NCBI RefSeq assembly: GCF_000024925.1 | Contig: NC_013521.1 | Coordinates: 1,736,001-1,800,000 of the forward strand | From: Sanguibacter keddieii DSM 10542 | GTDB taxonomy: Bacteria > Actinomycetota > Actinomycetes > Actinomycetales > Cellulomonadaceae | Length of the DNA stretch: 64,000 bases | Direction: 5' to 3' | In this document: one piece after another, positions 34,201 to 42,484 of the stretch | How the letters are laid out: the number at the start of each line of letters is the position of its first letter | Position numbering within the stretch: position 1 is the first letter of the stretch | The notes under the pieces: generated by a model | What the model was told of the DNA's origin: nothing | Seen by the model: the letters and a program-made list of their open reading frames with translations, nothing else | Databases searched by the model: none | Program-made: the position numbers and the translations under genes

Positions 34201-34206
34201 ATCCTA
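34201..34206 (-). promoter_or_regulatory. -10 hexamer of PASTA kinase (leaderless)
   Basis: TAGGAT on the minus strand, 7 nt before the GTG at 34193. Confidence 0.55.
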
Positions 34207-34260
34207 CGGTGGCGGGGGGTCGTGCGCAGGGATGCGCGCACTCTGGACGCAGGTTCTGCA

Positions 34261-34294
34261 CACGCGCACGGGCCTGGAGGCGCCCGTGCGCGTG
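34261..34294 (-). terminator. Terminator of LysM-SLT gene
   Basis: Perfect 13-bp GC-rich stem with an 8-nt loop, 9 bp past the LysM-SLT stop and upstream of the kinase promoter. Confidence 0.75.
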
Positions 34295-34303
34295 CTTGTC
34301 AGG

Positions 34304-35548
34304 TCACCTGTACTGGTTTGCGAGGGTCTGCACGTTGGCGACGTAGCGGCGGGTGTCGTCGAACATGCCGTTGTTCCGGACCGAGGTCTGGCCCTGGTAG
34401 TAGCCGGCGATCGCGGTGTCGACCGACGGGCTCGTCGCGAGCAGGCGCGCGAGGATCGCGACGCCCGCCGTGACGTTGTCCTGCGGGTCGAGGAGGTTGA
34501 GGTCGTGCCCGACCATGTCCGAGGCCCAGTCGCCCGAGCTCGGGATGACCTGCATCGTGCCGATGGCGTTGGCGGGGGAGACGGCCCGCTGGTCGAAGCC
34601 GGACTCCTGGGTGGCGATCGCCAGCGCGAGCGCCGGGTCGACGCCGTGCGCGCGGGCGGTGCTGCGGACCATCGACTGCATGTCGGCCTTGGAGGGGACG
34701 GACATGGCGTTGAGGGTGGCCTTGTTGTCGTTGGCCGCGGAGACCACGTCGCGCGAGTAGGTGCGACCGAGGAAGGTGTCTCCGACGAGGGGCTTGTCCG
34801 AGGTCACCTGGACCGGCGGCGAGGCGGACGAGACGGTCGTGACCGTCGGTGCGGCCGCGCCGGTGGCGGGGATGGTGAGGGTCTGGCCGATGCGGATGAA
34901 CCCGCGGGCGTCGAGGCCGTTGGCGGAGACGATGGCCGAGGTGGACGTCCCGGTGGCGCGGGCGATCGCCGAGACCGTGTCTCCGGCGGCGACGGTGTGC
35001 GTCCCGGCGGGTGCGGCGGTCTGCGTCGCCGGCGCGGCCTGGGCCGTGCTGCCGGCGCCGGGGATGGTGAGCGTCTGGCCGATGCGGATGAACCCGCGGG
35101 CGTCGAGGCCGTTGGCGGAGACGATCGCGGAGGTGGACGAGCCGGTGGCGCGGGCGATCGCGGAGACGGTGTCCCCGGCGACGACGGTGTGGCTGCCGGC
35201 AGGTGCGGCGGTCGGGGTCGCGGCAGGTGCCGAGGTCGCCGAGGTGCCGGACGGGATGGTGAGCGTCTGCCCGGCGCGGATGCGGTACTGGGCGTCGAGG
35301 CTGTTGGCGGAGCGGATGGCCTGCGCGCTCGTCCCGGTGTCACGGGCGATCTGGCTCACGGTGTCGCCGTTGCGGACCTCGTAGCCCTCGTCGGCCGATG
35401 CTGCGGACGCCGAGGCCGCGATCGACGCGGCGGCGAGCGCCACGCCGGTGGTCCCGTAGCGGAGCGCGTAGCGCCCGATGGTGCGCTGCAGGCTCGGCGT
35501 GGTGGCGTCGGTGTCGGCTGCGAGCGTGGCGCTGCTGCGAGCTGGCAT
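34304..35548 (-). CDS. Secreted LysM lytic transglycosylase (SLT-like)
   Basis: A 414-residue predicted cell-wall enzyme. A signal sequence (about 25-52, rich in Ala) is followed by three LysM peptidoglycan-binding modules (56-98, 119-162, 183-227) and a C-terminal SLT-type domain (about 288-414). The catalytic Glu is likely Glu315 in ATQESGFD; later blocks are NAIGTMQVIP and AGYYQG. LysM 2 and 3 are nearly identical at DNA level (34871-35000 and 35063-35192), a recent duplication. ATG 35548 is preferred since it leads directly into the signal region; ATG 35656 in frame is an alternative. Confidence 0.87.
   Translation of the reverse strand: MPARSSATLAADTDATTPSLQRTIGRYALRYGTTGVALAAASIAASASAASADEGYEVRNGDTVSQIARDTGTSAQAIRSANSLDAQYRIRAGQTLTIPSGTSATSAPAATPTAAPAGSHTVVAGDTVSAIARATGSSTSAIVSANGLDARGFIRIGQTLTIPGAGSTAQAAPATQTAAPAGTHTVAAGDTVSAIARATGTSTSAIVSANGLDARGFIRIGQTLTIPATGAAAPTVTTVSSASPPVQVTSDKPLVGDTFLGRTYSRDVVSAANDNKATLNAMSVPSKADMQSMVRSTARAHGVDPALALAIATQESGFDQRAVSPANAIGTMQVIPSSGDWASDMVGHDLNLLDPQDNVTAGVAILARLLATSPSVDTAIAGYYQGQTSVRNNGMFDDTRRYVANVQTLANQYR
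34871..35192 (-). repeat. Duplicated LysM module (192-bp period)
   Basis: Two 130-bp segments (34871-35000 and 35063-35192) of equal length and very high identity, 192 bp apart, a whole number of codons. They encode LysM modules 3 and 2 of the lytic transglycosylase. Confidence 0.85.
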
Positions 35549-35795
35549 GAGTGTTTCCGATCTGTCGTCCGGTGCCTGTCGCGCGGGGCGAGGGCGGGCA
35601 CGGGTGTGGCTCGGGTCTGGCGCGGGAGTGGCACGTCGGCGGGCACTGGTGCTCATGTGACACGTGGTTCATGTGGTGATCGTGTGACTGATGGTACTGG
35701 AGTGATCTTTGTCGCGCTCGGCGCATGCGTCAAGGCGGCGTCCAGCGGGCTCCGGGCGAGCGCCCAGCACGGCGCACCGTGGTGCCGGCTCCCCG
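35549..35795 (-). other. Upstream region of the LysM-SLT gene
   Basis: About 250 bp between the divergent LysM-SLT and Rv2175c-like genes, with an AT-richer patch at 35650-35715. TACCAT at about 35690 (minus strand) is a candidate -10 and would give a leader of over 100 nt. A degenerate CACATGARCAC direct repeat lies near 35640-35675. No riboswitch signature was recognised. Confidence 0.35.
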
Positions 35796-35801
35796 TAGGC
35801 T
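35796..35801 (+). promoter_or_regulatory. -10 hexamer of Rv2175c-like gene (leaderless)
   Basis: TAGGCT, 6 nt before the GTG at 35808. Confidence 0.55.
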
Positions 35802-35807
35802 GTACGG

Positions 35808-36284
35808 GTGAACACGACCGAGCAGAACCCTCTCGACCCCACCGACGCGCCGTCCGCGCACGACCTGGAGACCGCGCGCATCGACGCGCTGGTCGGGGAG
35901 TGGCTGAGCCTGCCCGTGGTCGCCGAGAAGCTCGGGACCTCGACCTCGTCGGTCCGCAACGCGCTCGGCGAGCGCCGCATCGTCGGGATGCGTCGCGGCG
36001 AGCGCAACGTCTTCGGCATCCCCGCCGCGTTCCTCGTGCCCTCGCACCTGTCGAACCCGGCCGACGTCAAGCAGGTCCGTCTCACCGCAGACGGCACGGA
36101 GAAGATCATCATCCTCCCGGCGCTCAAGGGCACGGTGATCCTGCTCGGGGACCTCGGTCTGAGCGACGAGGAGATCGTCTCGTGGCTCTTCAGCGACGAC
36201 GCCATGCTCGGCGAGTCGCCGATGGCTGCGCTGCGCGCCGGCCGCAAGAGCGCCGTCCGCCGTGCGGGTCAGGCGCTCGGCTAG
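35808..36284 (+). CDS. Rv2175c-family DNA-binding protein
   Basis: A 158-residue protein with an N-terminal winged-helix-like region (LPVVAEKLGTSTSSVRNALG) and a C-terminal domain with VPSHLSNPADVKQVR and LLGDLGLSDEEIVSWLF. This arrangement matches Rv2175c of M. tuberculosis, a DNA-binding protein phosphorylated by PknL. The Thr-rich N-terminus here (NTTEQ) could be a phosphosite, by analogy only. It is divergent from the LysM-SLT gene, near the PASTA kinase. GTG 35808 is supported by TAGGCT 6 nt upstream. Confidence 0.85.
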   Translation: MNTTEQNPLDPTDAPSAHDLETARIDALVGEWLSLPVVAEKLGTSTSSVRNALGERRIVGMRRGERNVFGIPAAFLVPSHLSNPADVKQVRLTADGTEKIIILPALKGTVILLGDLGLSDEEIVSWLFSDDAMLGESPMAALRAGRKSAVRRAGQALG

Positions 36285-36319
36285 CAGGCAGCAGCCCGTA
36301 GCGGCCCGGGTCAGCCGGG

Positions 36320-36350
36320 GCGCCGCCTGCTCTCGTGGCTCAGGCGGCGC
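36320..36350 (-). terminator. Hairpin across the polyprenyl synthase stop
   Basis: Perfect 10-bp stem with an 11-nt loop; one arm is inside the last codons of the polyprenyl synthase gene. It also lies just after the convergent Rv2175c-like gene. Confidence 0.5.
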
Positions 36351-37449
36351 GCTGGACCGCCGCCCGGGCGAGGTCGCCGAGGGTCTCGACCGCGGGGCCC
36401 GAGAGGCCTGACGACTCGAGGGTCGCCAGGGCGCTGCCGCTGAGCGTCTCGATGAGCTGCTCGACCTCGTCGACGGCGCCGGTCTCGCGGATCGTGCGCT
36501 GCATCTTCTCCACGTCCGAGGCGGTGAGGTCGGGGGCGCCGAGCCTCGACGCGAGCTCTGCGCGCTCGACGGGGCCGAGGGCACGCATCGCTCGGACGAC
36601 GAGGAGCGTGCGCTTGCCCTCTCGCAGGTCGTCGCCCGCGGGCTTGCCGGTCGCCTCCGGGTCTCCGAAGGCGCCGAGCAGGTCGTCGCGGAGCTGGAAG
36701 GCCTCGCCGAGAGGGAGGCCGAAGGCGCTGCAGGTCGCGAGCTGCTCCGCGTCGGCTCCGGCGAGCGCGGCGCCGATCGCGATCGGGCTCTCGACGCTGT
36801 AGCGCGCGGACTTGGACCGGACGACCTCGCGAGCCCGCCGCTCGTCCGCGTCGAAGTCGTCGGTCCACGGGAGCATCTGTGCGTGCATGTCGAGGTACTG
36901 CCCGACGGTCACCTCGGTACGCATCTGGGTGAACAGCGACCTGGCCGGCGCGACGGCTGCCGCGGGGACGTCCCTGACCGCCCGGAGGAACTCGTCCTCG
37001 CTGGCCACCAGGCTGAGGTCGCCCAGCAGGATCGCGGCCGAGAGGCCGAACTGGTCGGCGTCGCCGGACCACCCGGCGTCGCGGTGCCGGGCCGCGAAGG
37101 TGCGGTGCGCGGTCGGGACGCCACGGCGGGTGTCCGACCGGTCCATGACGTCGTCGTGGAACAGCGCGGCCGCCTGGAAGAGCTCGAGCGCGGCGCCCAC
37201 GCCGACGATGCTCGCCGCCTCGGCGCCGCCGGGCGCCCCGCCGTGCGCGCGCCACGACCAGTACGCGAAGGCGGCGCGCAGCCGCTTGCCGCCGCGCAGC
37301 ATCTGGGACCAGGCGTCGGCGAGAGGGTCGGCGTCGCCGCTGATGCCGGCGAGGACGGTGCGCTGCTCGGCGAGCACCGCGCGCAGCCGGGTGTCCACCT
37401 GCTCTCGGAGGTCTTCACGGTCGACGAGAGGCTGGGCGAGGGATGACAT
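36340..37449 (-). CDS. Polyprenyl (geranylgeranyl-type) diphosphate synthase
   Basis: A 369-residue trans-prenyltransferase that chains isopentenyl diphosphate onto allylic primers. The first Asp-rich motif DDVMD (99-103, in LFHDDVMDRSDTRRG) and the second RDDLLGAFGD are intact, and GGKRLRAA marks the IPP-binding start. Product length is not certain. The closest positional counterpart is Rv2173 (idsA2) of M. tuberculosis, which neighbours the Rv2175c/pknL genes. ATG 37449 has TAGGCT exactly 6 nt upstream (leaderless). A role in menaquinone or wall lipid-carrier supply is inferred. Confidence 0.92.
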   Translation of the reverse strand: MSSLAQPLVDREDLREQVDTRLRAVLAEQRTVLAGISGDADPLADAWSQMLRGGKRLRAAFAYWSWRAHGGAPGGAEAASIVGVGAALELFQAAALFHDDVMDRSDTRRGVPTAHRTFAARHRDAGWSGDADQFGLSAAILLGDLSLVASEDEFLRAVRDVPAAAVAPARSLFTQMRTEVTVGQYLDMHAQMLPWTDDFDADERRAREVVRSKSARYSVESPIAIGAALAGADAEQLATCSAFGLPLGEAFQLRDDLLGAFGDPEATGKPAGDDLREGKRTLLVVRAMRALGPVERAELASRLGAPDLTASDVEKMQRTIRETGAVDEVEQLIETLSGSALATLESSGLSGPAVETLGDLARAAVQRAA

Positions 37450-37455
37450 GCCCTG

Positions 37456-37461
37456 AGCCTA
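37456..37461 (-). promoter_or_regulatory. -10 hexamer of polyprenyl synthase (leaderless)
   Basis: TAGGCT on the minus strand, 6 nt before the ATG at 37449. Confidence 0.55.
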
Positions 37462-37637
37462 GAGGTGGACGGCCGGTGCGGGCGTACGTGCGGTGGTCGT
37501 GTCGGCAGCTCCTCGTCGCGGTGTGGGGCGGAGTGCTGCGGGAACGTCCCGTCCACAGCAGGTGTGCGCGGACCTCCTGTCCACAGTCGGCGGGCCGACG
37601 GCTGCCGAGCCCTCCGACGGAGAGCGAGGCTGCCGTC

Positions 37638-38792
37638 ATGTCCTTCACACTTCGGGTCGACGAGCCCCGCGAGCTGCTCGCCCTCGTCCCCTTCCAGCTC
37701 GGCTTCCACCCCACCGAGAGCGTCGTCCTGGTGAGCCTGCGGCACCCGCACGGGCAGGTCGGGCTCGTGGCGCGGGCCGACCTCGCAGACCTCGCCGACC
37801 GCGACGTCGGTCGCGCCGTGGCCGACCGGCTGGTGGGTCACCTGCTGTCCGACGGAGCATCCGCCACGGTCATGGTCGTCTACACCGGCGAGACCGTCGC
37901 CCGGCGACCAGACCCGCTCTGCGACGTGTGGCGCGTCCGCCGCACGGTCCAGGAGGCGGCCGGTGCTCTTCGGCTCTCCGGGACCTGGGTTGTCCAGCCC
38001 ACCGGGTACCGCCGGCTCGGCTGCCTCGACCTCGGGTGCTGCCCGCCCGAGGGGCGGTCTCTCGACGAGCTCGGTTCCACCCAGGTAGGAGCGCACATGG
38101 TCCTCGCGGGCGCCTCGGTCAGCGCGTCGCGGGACACGCTCGCGCACGTCCCGTCGGCGGACGAGGCAGACCTGCGCCGGTCGCGGGCGGCGGGGGTGGC
38201 GTGGACACGCGCCCGGGCCGCCGACGGCCTGCGAGGACCGGCGCACGTCGACTGGCTCGAGCGCAGCCTGGCCCTCTGGCGGCTCGCTGTCGAGGGGCGA
38301 GCGACCGCTGCCGAGCTGGGGCAGCTCGGTGCGGCGCTCGAGGACGTGGTGCTCCGGGACGCCGTGCTCCTCTCCTTCGTGCCCGGGGCGGACAGCCTCC
38401 CCGAGGACCTGGTGCGGTCCGTGGGTGCTGGCGGTCCGTCCAGCAACCAGAGCGCCGGGAGTGCCGACGGTGCTGGTGGTGCCGACAGCACGGGCGTGGC
38501 CGTCGGCGACGCGGTCGCGTCGATCATCGACCCGGGGGTGGGCGTGCGACCTGGAGACGACGCCGAGCGTGCGAGACGCGCCCTCGAGCGGGTCGTCGCC
38601 CACCGGGACGACCCGAGCGCCCCCGCGAGGACGCTGCTCGCGCTCATCGCCTGGTGGGGTGGCGACTCGGCGCTGGCCCGGGCGCACCTCGAGCGGGGGG
38701 ACGCCCGTGCCCGCTACAGGCTCGCGCAGCTGCTGCGCCGCGCCGTCGACGCAGGCCTGCCTCCGGGCTGGGCCGCGGCCGGGGCGGCATGA
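37638..38792 (+). CDS. DUF4192 family protein
   Basis: A 384-residue protein of the actinobacterial DUF4192 family, function unknown. The family opening is clear: LLALVPFQLGFHPTESVVLVSL, then RADLADLAD and VVYTGETV. A Cys-rich spot follows (LGCLDLGCCPPEG), and a low-complexity Gly/Ala/Ser linker near 270-290 precedes a TPR-like helical C-terminus (LLALIAWWGGDSALARAHLE). The ATG has GAGG about 9 nt upstream. It precedes the universal stress protein gene by 105 bp on the same strand. Confidence 0.85.
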   Translation: MSFTLRVDEPRELLALVPFQLGFHPTESVVLVSLRHPHGQVGLVARADLADLADRDVGRAVADRLVGHLLSDGASATVMVVYTGETVARRPDPLCDVWRVRRTVQEAAGALRLSGTWVVQPTGYRRLGCLDLGCCPPEGRSLDELGSTQVGAHMVLAGASVSASRDTLAHVPSADEADLRRSRAAGVAWTRARAADGLRGPAHVDWLERSLALWRLAVEGRATAAELGQLGAALEDVVLRDAVLLSFVPGADSLPEDLVRSVGAGGPSSNQSAGSADGAGGADSTGVAVGDAVASIIDPGVGVRPGDDAERARRALERVVAHRDDPSAPARTLLALIAWWGGDSALARAHLERGDARARYRLAQLLRRAVDAGLPPGWAAAGAA

Positions 38793-38840
38793 CGCGCACC
38801 GTCGCGTGCCTACCAGGTGCCACCGGGCCGGTCGTTCGGG

Positions 38841-38846
38841 TAGTTT
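38841..38846 (+). promoter_or_regulatory. Candidate -10 of universal stress protein gene
   Basis: TAGTTT, 51 nt before the ATG at 38898, which has its own GGAGG site, so this would be a leadered mRNA. Confidence 0.4.
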
Positions 38847-38897
38847 CAGACGGGCCGACGCCGACCAGGCGGTGGCAACGAGTCTTCGGAGGGCTGC

Positions 38898-39308
38898 ATG
38901 AGCGTCGTCGTCGGGTATCTCGCAACGGTCGAGGGGCGTCAGGGCCTCGATGCCGCGGTCGTCGAGGCGGGGCGTCGCGGGACGGGGCTCGTGGTGGTCG
39001 TCACGGAGAAGGGCGGCACGCCGGCGCCGGACGCGGTCGAGCAGCGCGACCTCGAGCTCGAGGTCCTCCGCCGCACCGCGGAGGCCGCCGGGGTCGCTGT
39101 CGACGTCCGGGTCCTGGGCGAGAAGCGCGACGTGGCCGAAGACCTCATCGCCGTCGCCGAGGAGGTGGACGCCGAGGTGATCGTCATCGGCCTGCGCCGC
39201 AGGAGCCCGGTGGGCAAGCTGATCCTCGGGTCCAACGCGCAGAAGATCCTGCTGGGCAGCCCGTGCCCCGTCCTCGCCGTCAAGCCGGCGCGGAGCACGC
39301 CCGCCTGA
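38898..39308 (+). CDS. Universal stress protein (UspA family)
   Basis: A 136-residue single-domain Usp. The ATP-binding signature is at the C-terminal side: GLRRRSPVGKLILGSNAQKI, fitting G-2X-G-9X-G(S/N), then PCPVLAVKPA. GGAGG lies 5 nt before ATG 38898. The last codons and the stop lie in the first unit of a 25-26 bp tandem repeat, so the C-terminal residues may vary between strains. Confidence 0.9.
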   Translation: MSVVVGYLATVEGRQGLDAAVVEAGRRGTGLVVVVTEKGGTPAPDAVEQRDLELEVLRRTAEAAGVAVDVRVLGEKRDVAEDLIAVAEEVDAEVIVIGLRRRSPVGKLILGSNAQKILLGSPCPVLAVKPARSTPA

Positions 39309-39363
39309 GCCGGGCGCGGAGCACACCGCCTGAACCTGGCGCGGAGCGCACTGCCTGCCTCGG
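39288..39363. repeat. 25-26 bp tandem repeat, three units, over the usp stop
   Basis: Units begin at 39288, 39314 and 39339, each starting gcgcggagc and containing a cgcctga-like core. The first includes the stop codon of the usp gene; the third is the most diverged. Confidence 0.8.
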
Positions 39364-39544
39364 GAATCATCCGGGCTGGCCGGACGTTGTCCGGGCAGTG
39401 CGCGGCGCCCGCCGTGCACCACGCGCACCGCCGGCGGCGACCCTGCCGGGCGGCCGCGCGAGACGCCTACGAGTCGAGTCGGCCAGAGGTCGTCCGGCAC
39501 GTCCTGACGTGCCCGGGCGCGCACCGGCCGGACGGTCCGCCGAG
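39364..39544. other. Region between repeats and sigma-factor promoter
   Basis: About 180 bp of GC-rich sequence with no credible gene. It lies upstream of the TATAAT element of the primary sigma factor gene; upstream activator sites could lie here but none is recognised. Confidence 0.35.
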
Positions 39545-39550
39545 TATAAT
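39545..39550 (+). promoter_or_regulatory. Perfect TATAAT -10 of the primary sigma factor gene
   Basis: TATAAT in a very GC-rich context, giving a leader of about 80 nt before GTG 39638. The -35 position, 17 bp upstream, shows no consensus hexamer. Confidence 0.65.
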
Positions 39551-39637
39551 GGTGGTTCTCCGGCGGCTTCGATGAGTCCCCCAGACCATCGTCCGAGCCC
39601 GCCGACCCTGACTCCCTGAGATGCCGAAAGGTCGTTT

Positions 39638-41188
<1,551 letters not shown>

Positions 41189-41233
41189 TTGTCCGGGCTG
41201 GCCTCGAGAAGGCCAGGCTGTGGGTACGAGCCG

Positions 41234-41283
41234 ACGAGAAGAGCCCGCCCACGTCCGAGAGGACGTGGGCGGGCTCTTCTCGT
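41234..41283. terminator. sigA terminator
   Basis: Perfect 23-bp stem capped by a GAGA tetraloop, 45 bp after the sigA stop; the strongest hairpin in the window. The convergent lipoprotein gene ends 18 bp beyond. Confidence 0.9.
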
Positions 41284-41301
41284 GCGTCAGACGGAGGGGG
41301 C

Positions 41302-41757
41302 TCAGCCGGTGGCGAGGTCGCAGAGCAGGGGGCTCTGGACGCTCCCGACGATGTCGCCCTGCCACACGGACGCGAACTCGGTGCTCGACCCGAAGTCGTC
41401 GAACACGAGGCCGACGCCACGCGCCGTCGGGTCGTCCGGCAGGCCGAGGGATGGGAGCGCGGCGTCCTGGCAGCTCAGGTCCATCGGAGCGACATCGTAG
41501 CCAATGTCCGCGAGCTGCTGGACGGTGAGGTCGAAGGCCTCGTCGCCGTCGGCGGCCGGGGCCACCGCGAGCCACGTCACGACGACGGTCTCCCCGGGGC
41601 TCGGGCTGTACTCGGGCGGAGCGGTGGGCGGTGCTGCGGAGGTCGTCGGGGAGGTGGTCGAGGAGGGCGTGGTCGGAGTGTCGCTGTCACCGGTGCACCC
41701 GGTCAGGACGCTCACGACGAGGGCGGCGGCGAGACCGCAGGCAGGTCGGTAGAGCAT
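41302..41757 (-). CDS. Small secreted lipoprotein
   Basis: A 151-residue predicted lipoprotein: signal peptide with lipobox VLTGC, then a Thr/Ser/Pro-rich linker of about 30 residues, then a compact domain with two Cys (LSCQDAAL and LLCDLATG) that could form a disulfide. No family is recognised. The ATG at 41757 has only a weak GGGG upstream. It converges on sigA. Confidence 0.7.
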   Translation of the reverse strand: MLYRPACGLAAALVVSVLTGCTGDSDTPTTPSSTTSPTTSAAPPTAPPEYSPSPGETVVVTWLAVAPAADGDEAFDLTVQQLADIGYDVAPMDLSCQDAALPSLGLPDDPTARGVGLVFDDFGSSTEFASVWQGDIVGSVQSPLLCDLATG

Positions 41758-42060
41758 GCCCCGACGATCTCACGCGAAGACCGCTCCGGCCGGTCGAGGA
41801 CGCGTTCTGGCGCAGTGGCGTCGCTCACCCGCCGCAGGGTGTCCACCGCCCTCGGCCGGGCGAGTCGTGCATCGATGGAGAAAAGTCCCGCGAGACGGGT
41901 CTCTGCGCAGGTGGGGGCGCCTCGGACGCCGGGTGCGGGTGGCTCCGGTCGGGCTCGTCGGCGCACCGGTCCGCCGACGACTCCCCAGACGACGAGAGCG
42001 CCGGTCCTGACCCGCGGTGGCGGGTGAGGACCGGCGCTCTGCCGGTGCGGGGAGGGAGGG
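41758..42060. other. 303-bp intergenic region
   Basis: Between two minus-strand genes. It contains the terminator of the right-hand gene (41995-42040) and should hold the promoter of the lipoprotein gene, which I could not locate. Otherwise no gene or repeat is seen. Confidence 0.4.
41995..42040 (-). terminator. Terminator of DUF7455-like gene
   Basis: 14-bp outer stem, one mismatch, then a 6-bp inner stem around ggtg, 20 bp past the stop on the minus strand. Confidence 0.8.
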
Positions 42061-42282
42061 TCAGCCGCGTGCGGCCGAACCAGCGCCGTGCTCGGCGAGC
42101 AGGCGGTCGGTCTCGTCCTGGACGTGGGTCGCGACCGAGGAGAAGGCCTCAGAGTGGGCTCGCGCGTGGTGCGCGCAGAAGAACAGCTCTCCCGAGGGGA
42201 GCTGCACGCGTACGTAGGCCTGAGCGCCGCAGCGGTCGCAGCGGTCGGCCACGGTCAGGGTCTCCGTCGTTTCTGTAGTCAC
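42061..42282 (-). CDS. DUF7455-like zinc-ribbon small protein
   Basis: A 73-residue protein with a zinc-ribbon-like arrangement: CDRCGAQAYVRV followed by FFCAHHARAH (CxxC...CxxH). Such proteins are common next to hrdB/parE in actinobacteria; the function is unknown. The start is GTG 42282. It is divergent from the topoisomerase subunit B gene with 202 bp between starts. Confidence 0.8.
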   Translation of the reverse strand: MTTETTETLTVADRCDRCGAQAYVRVQLPSGELFFCAHHARAHSEAFSSVATHVQDETDRLLAEHGAGSAARG

Positions 42283-42471
42283 ACCAGTATGTAACCACCT
42301 CGGGGCCAGATCATTCCCCTCAGGATCGGGTGGTTCGCTCCCCGCGTATTCGTCCGGGCCCGGGAGGTCGTCGTCCCGGCAACGCCACGTGACGCCAGCG
42401 GGAGCACCGGCGCGGCTGCGGCAGGTCGGCGACGCGCTGCCTGCGCTACCGGTCGTGTCAGCGTCACCTAC

Positions 42472-42477
42472 TAGGCT
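42472..42477 (+). promoter_or_regulatory. -10 hexamer of topoisomerase subunit B gene (leaderless)
   Basis: TAGGCT, 7 nt before the GTG at 42485. Confidence 0.55.
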
Positions 42478-42484
42478 CAGGGTC

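Noticed and set aside
35549-35795. c-di-AMP (ydaO) riboswitch before the LysM-SLT gene
   Set aside because: Such elements precede wall-hydrolase genes in actinobacteria, but no conserved ydaO core was recognised on the minus strand here.
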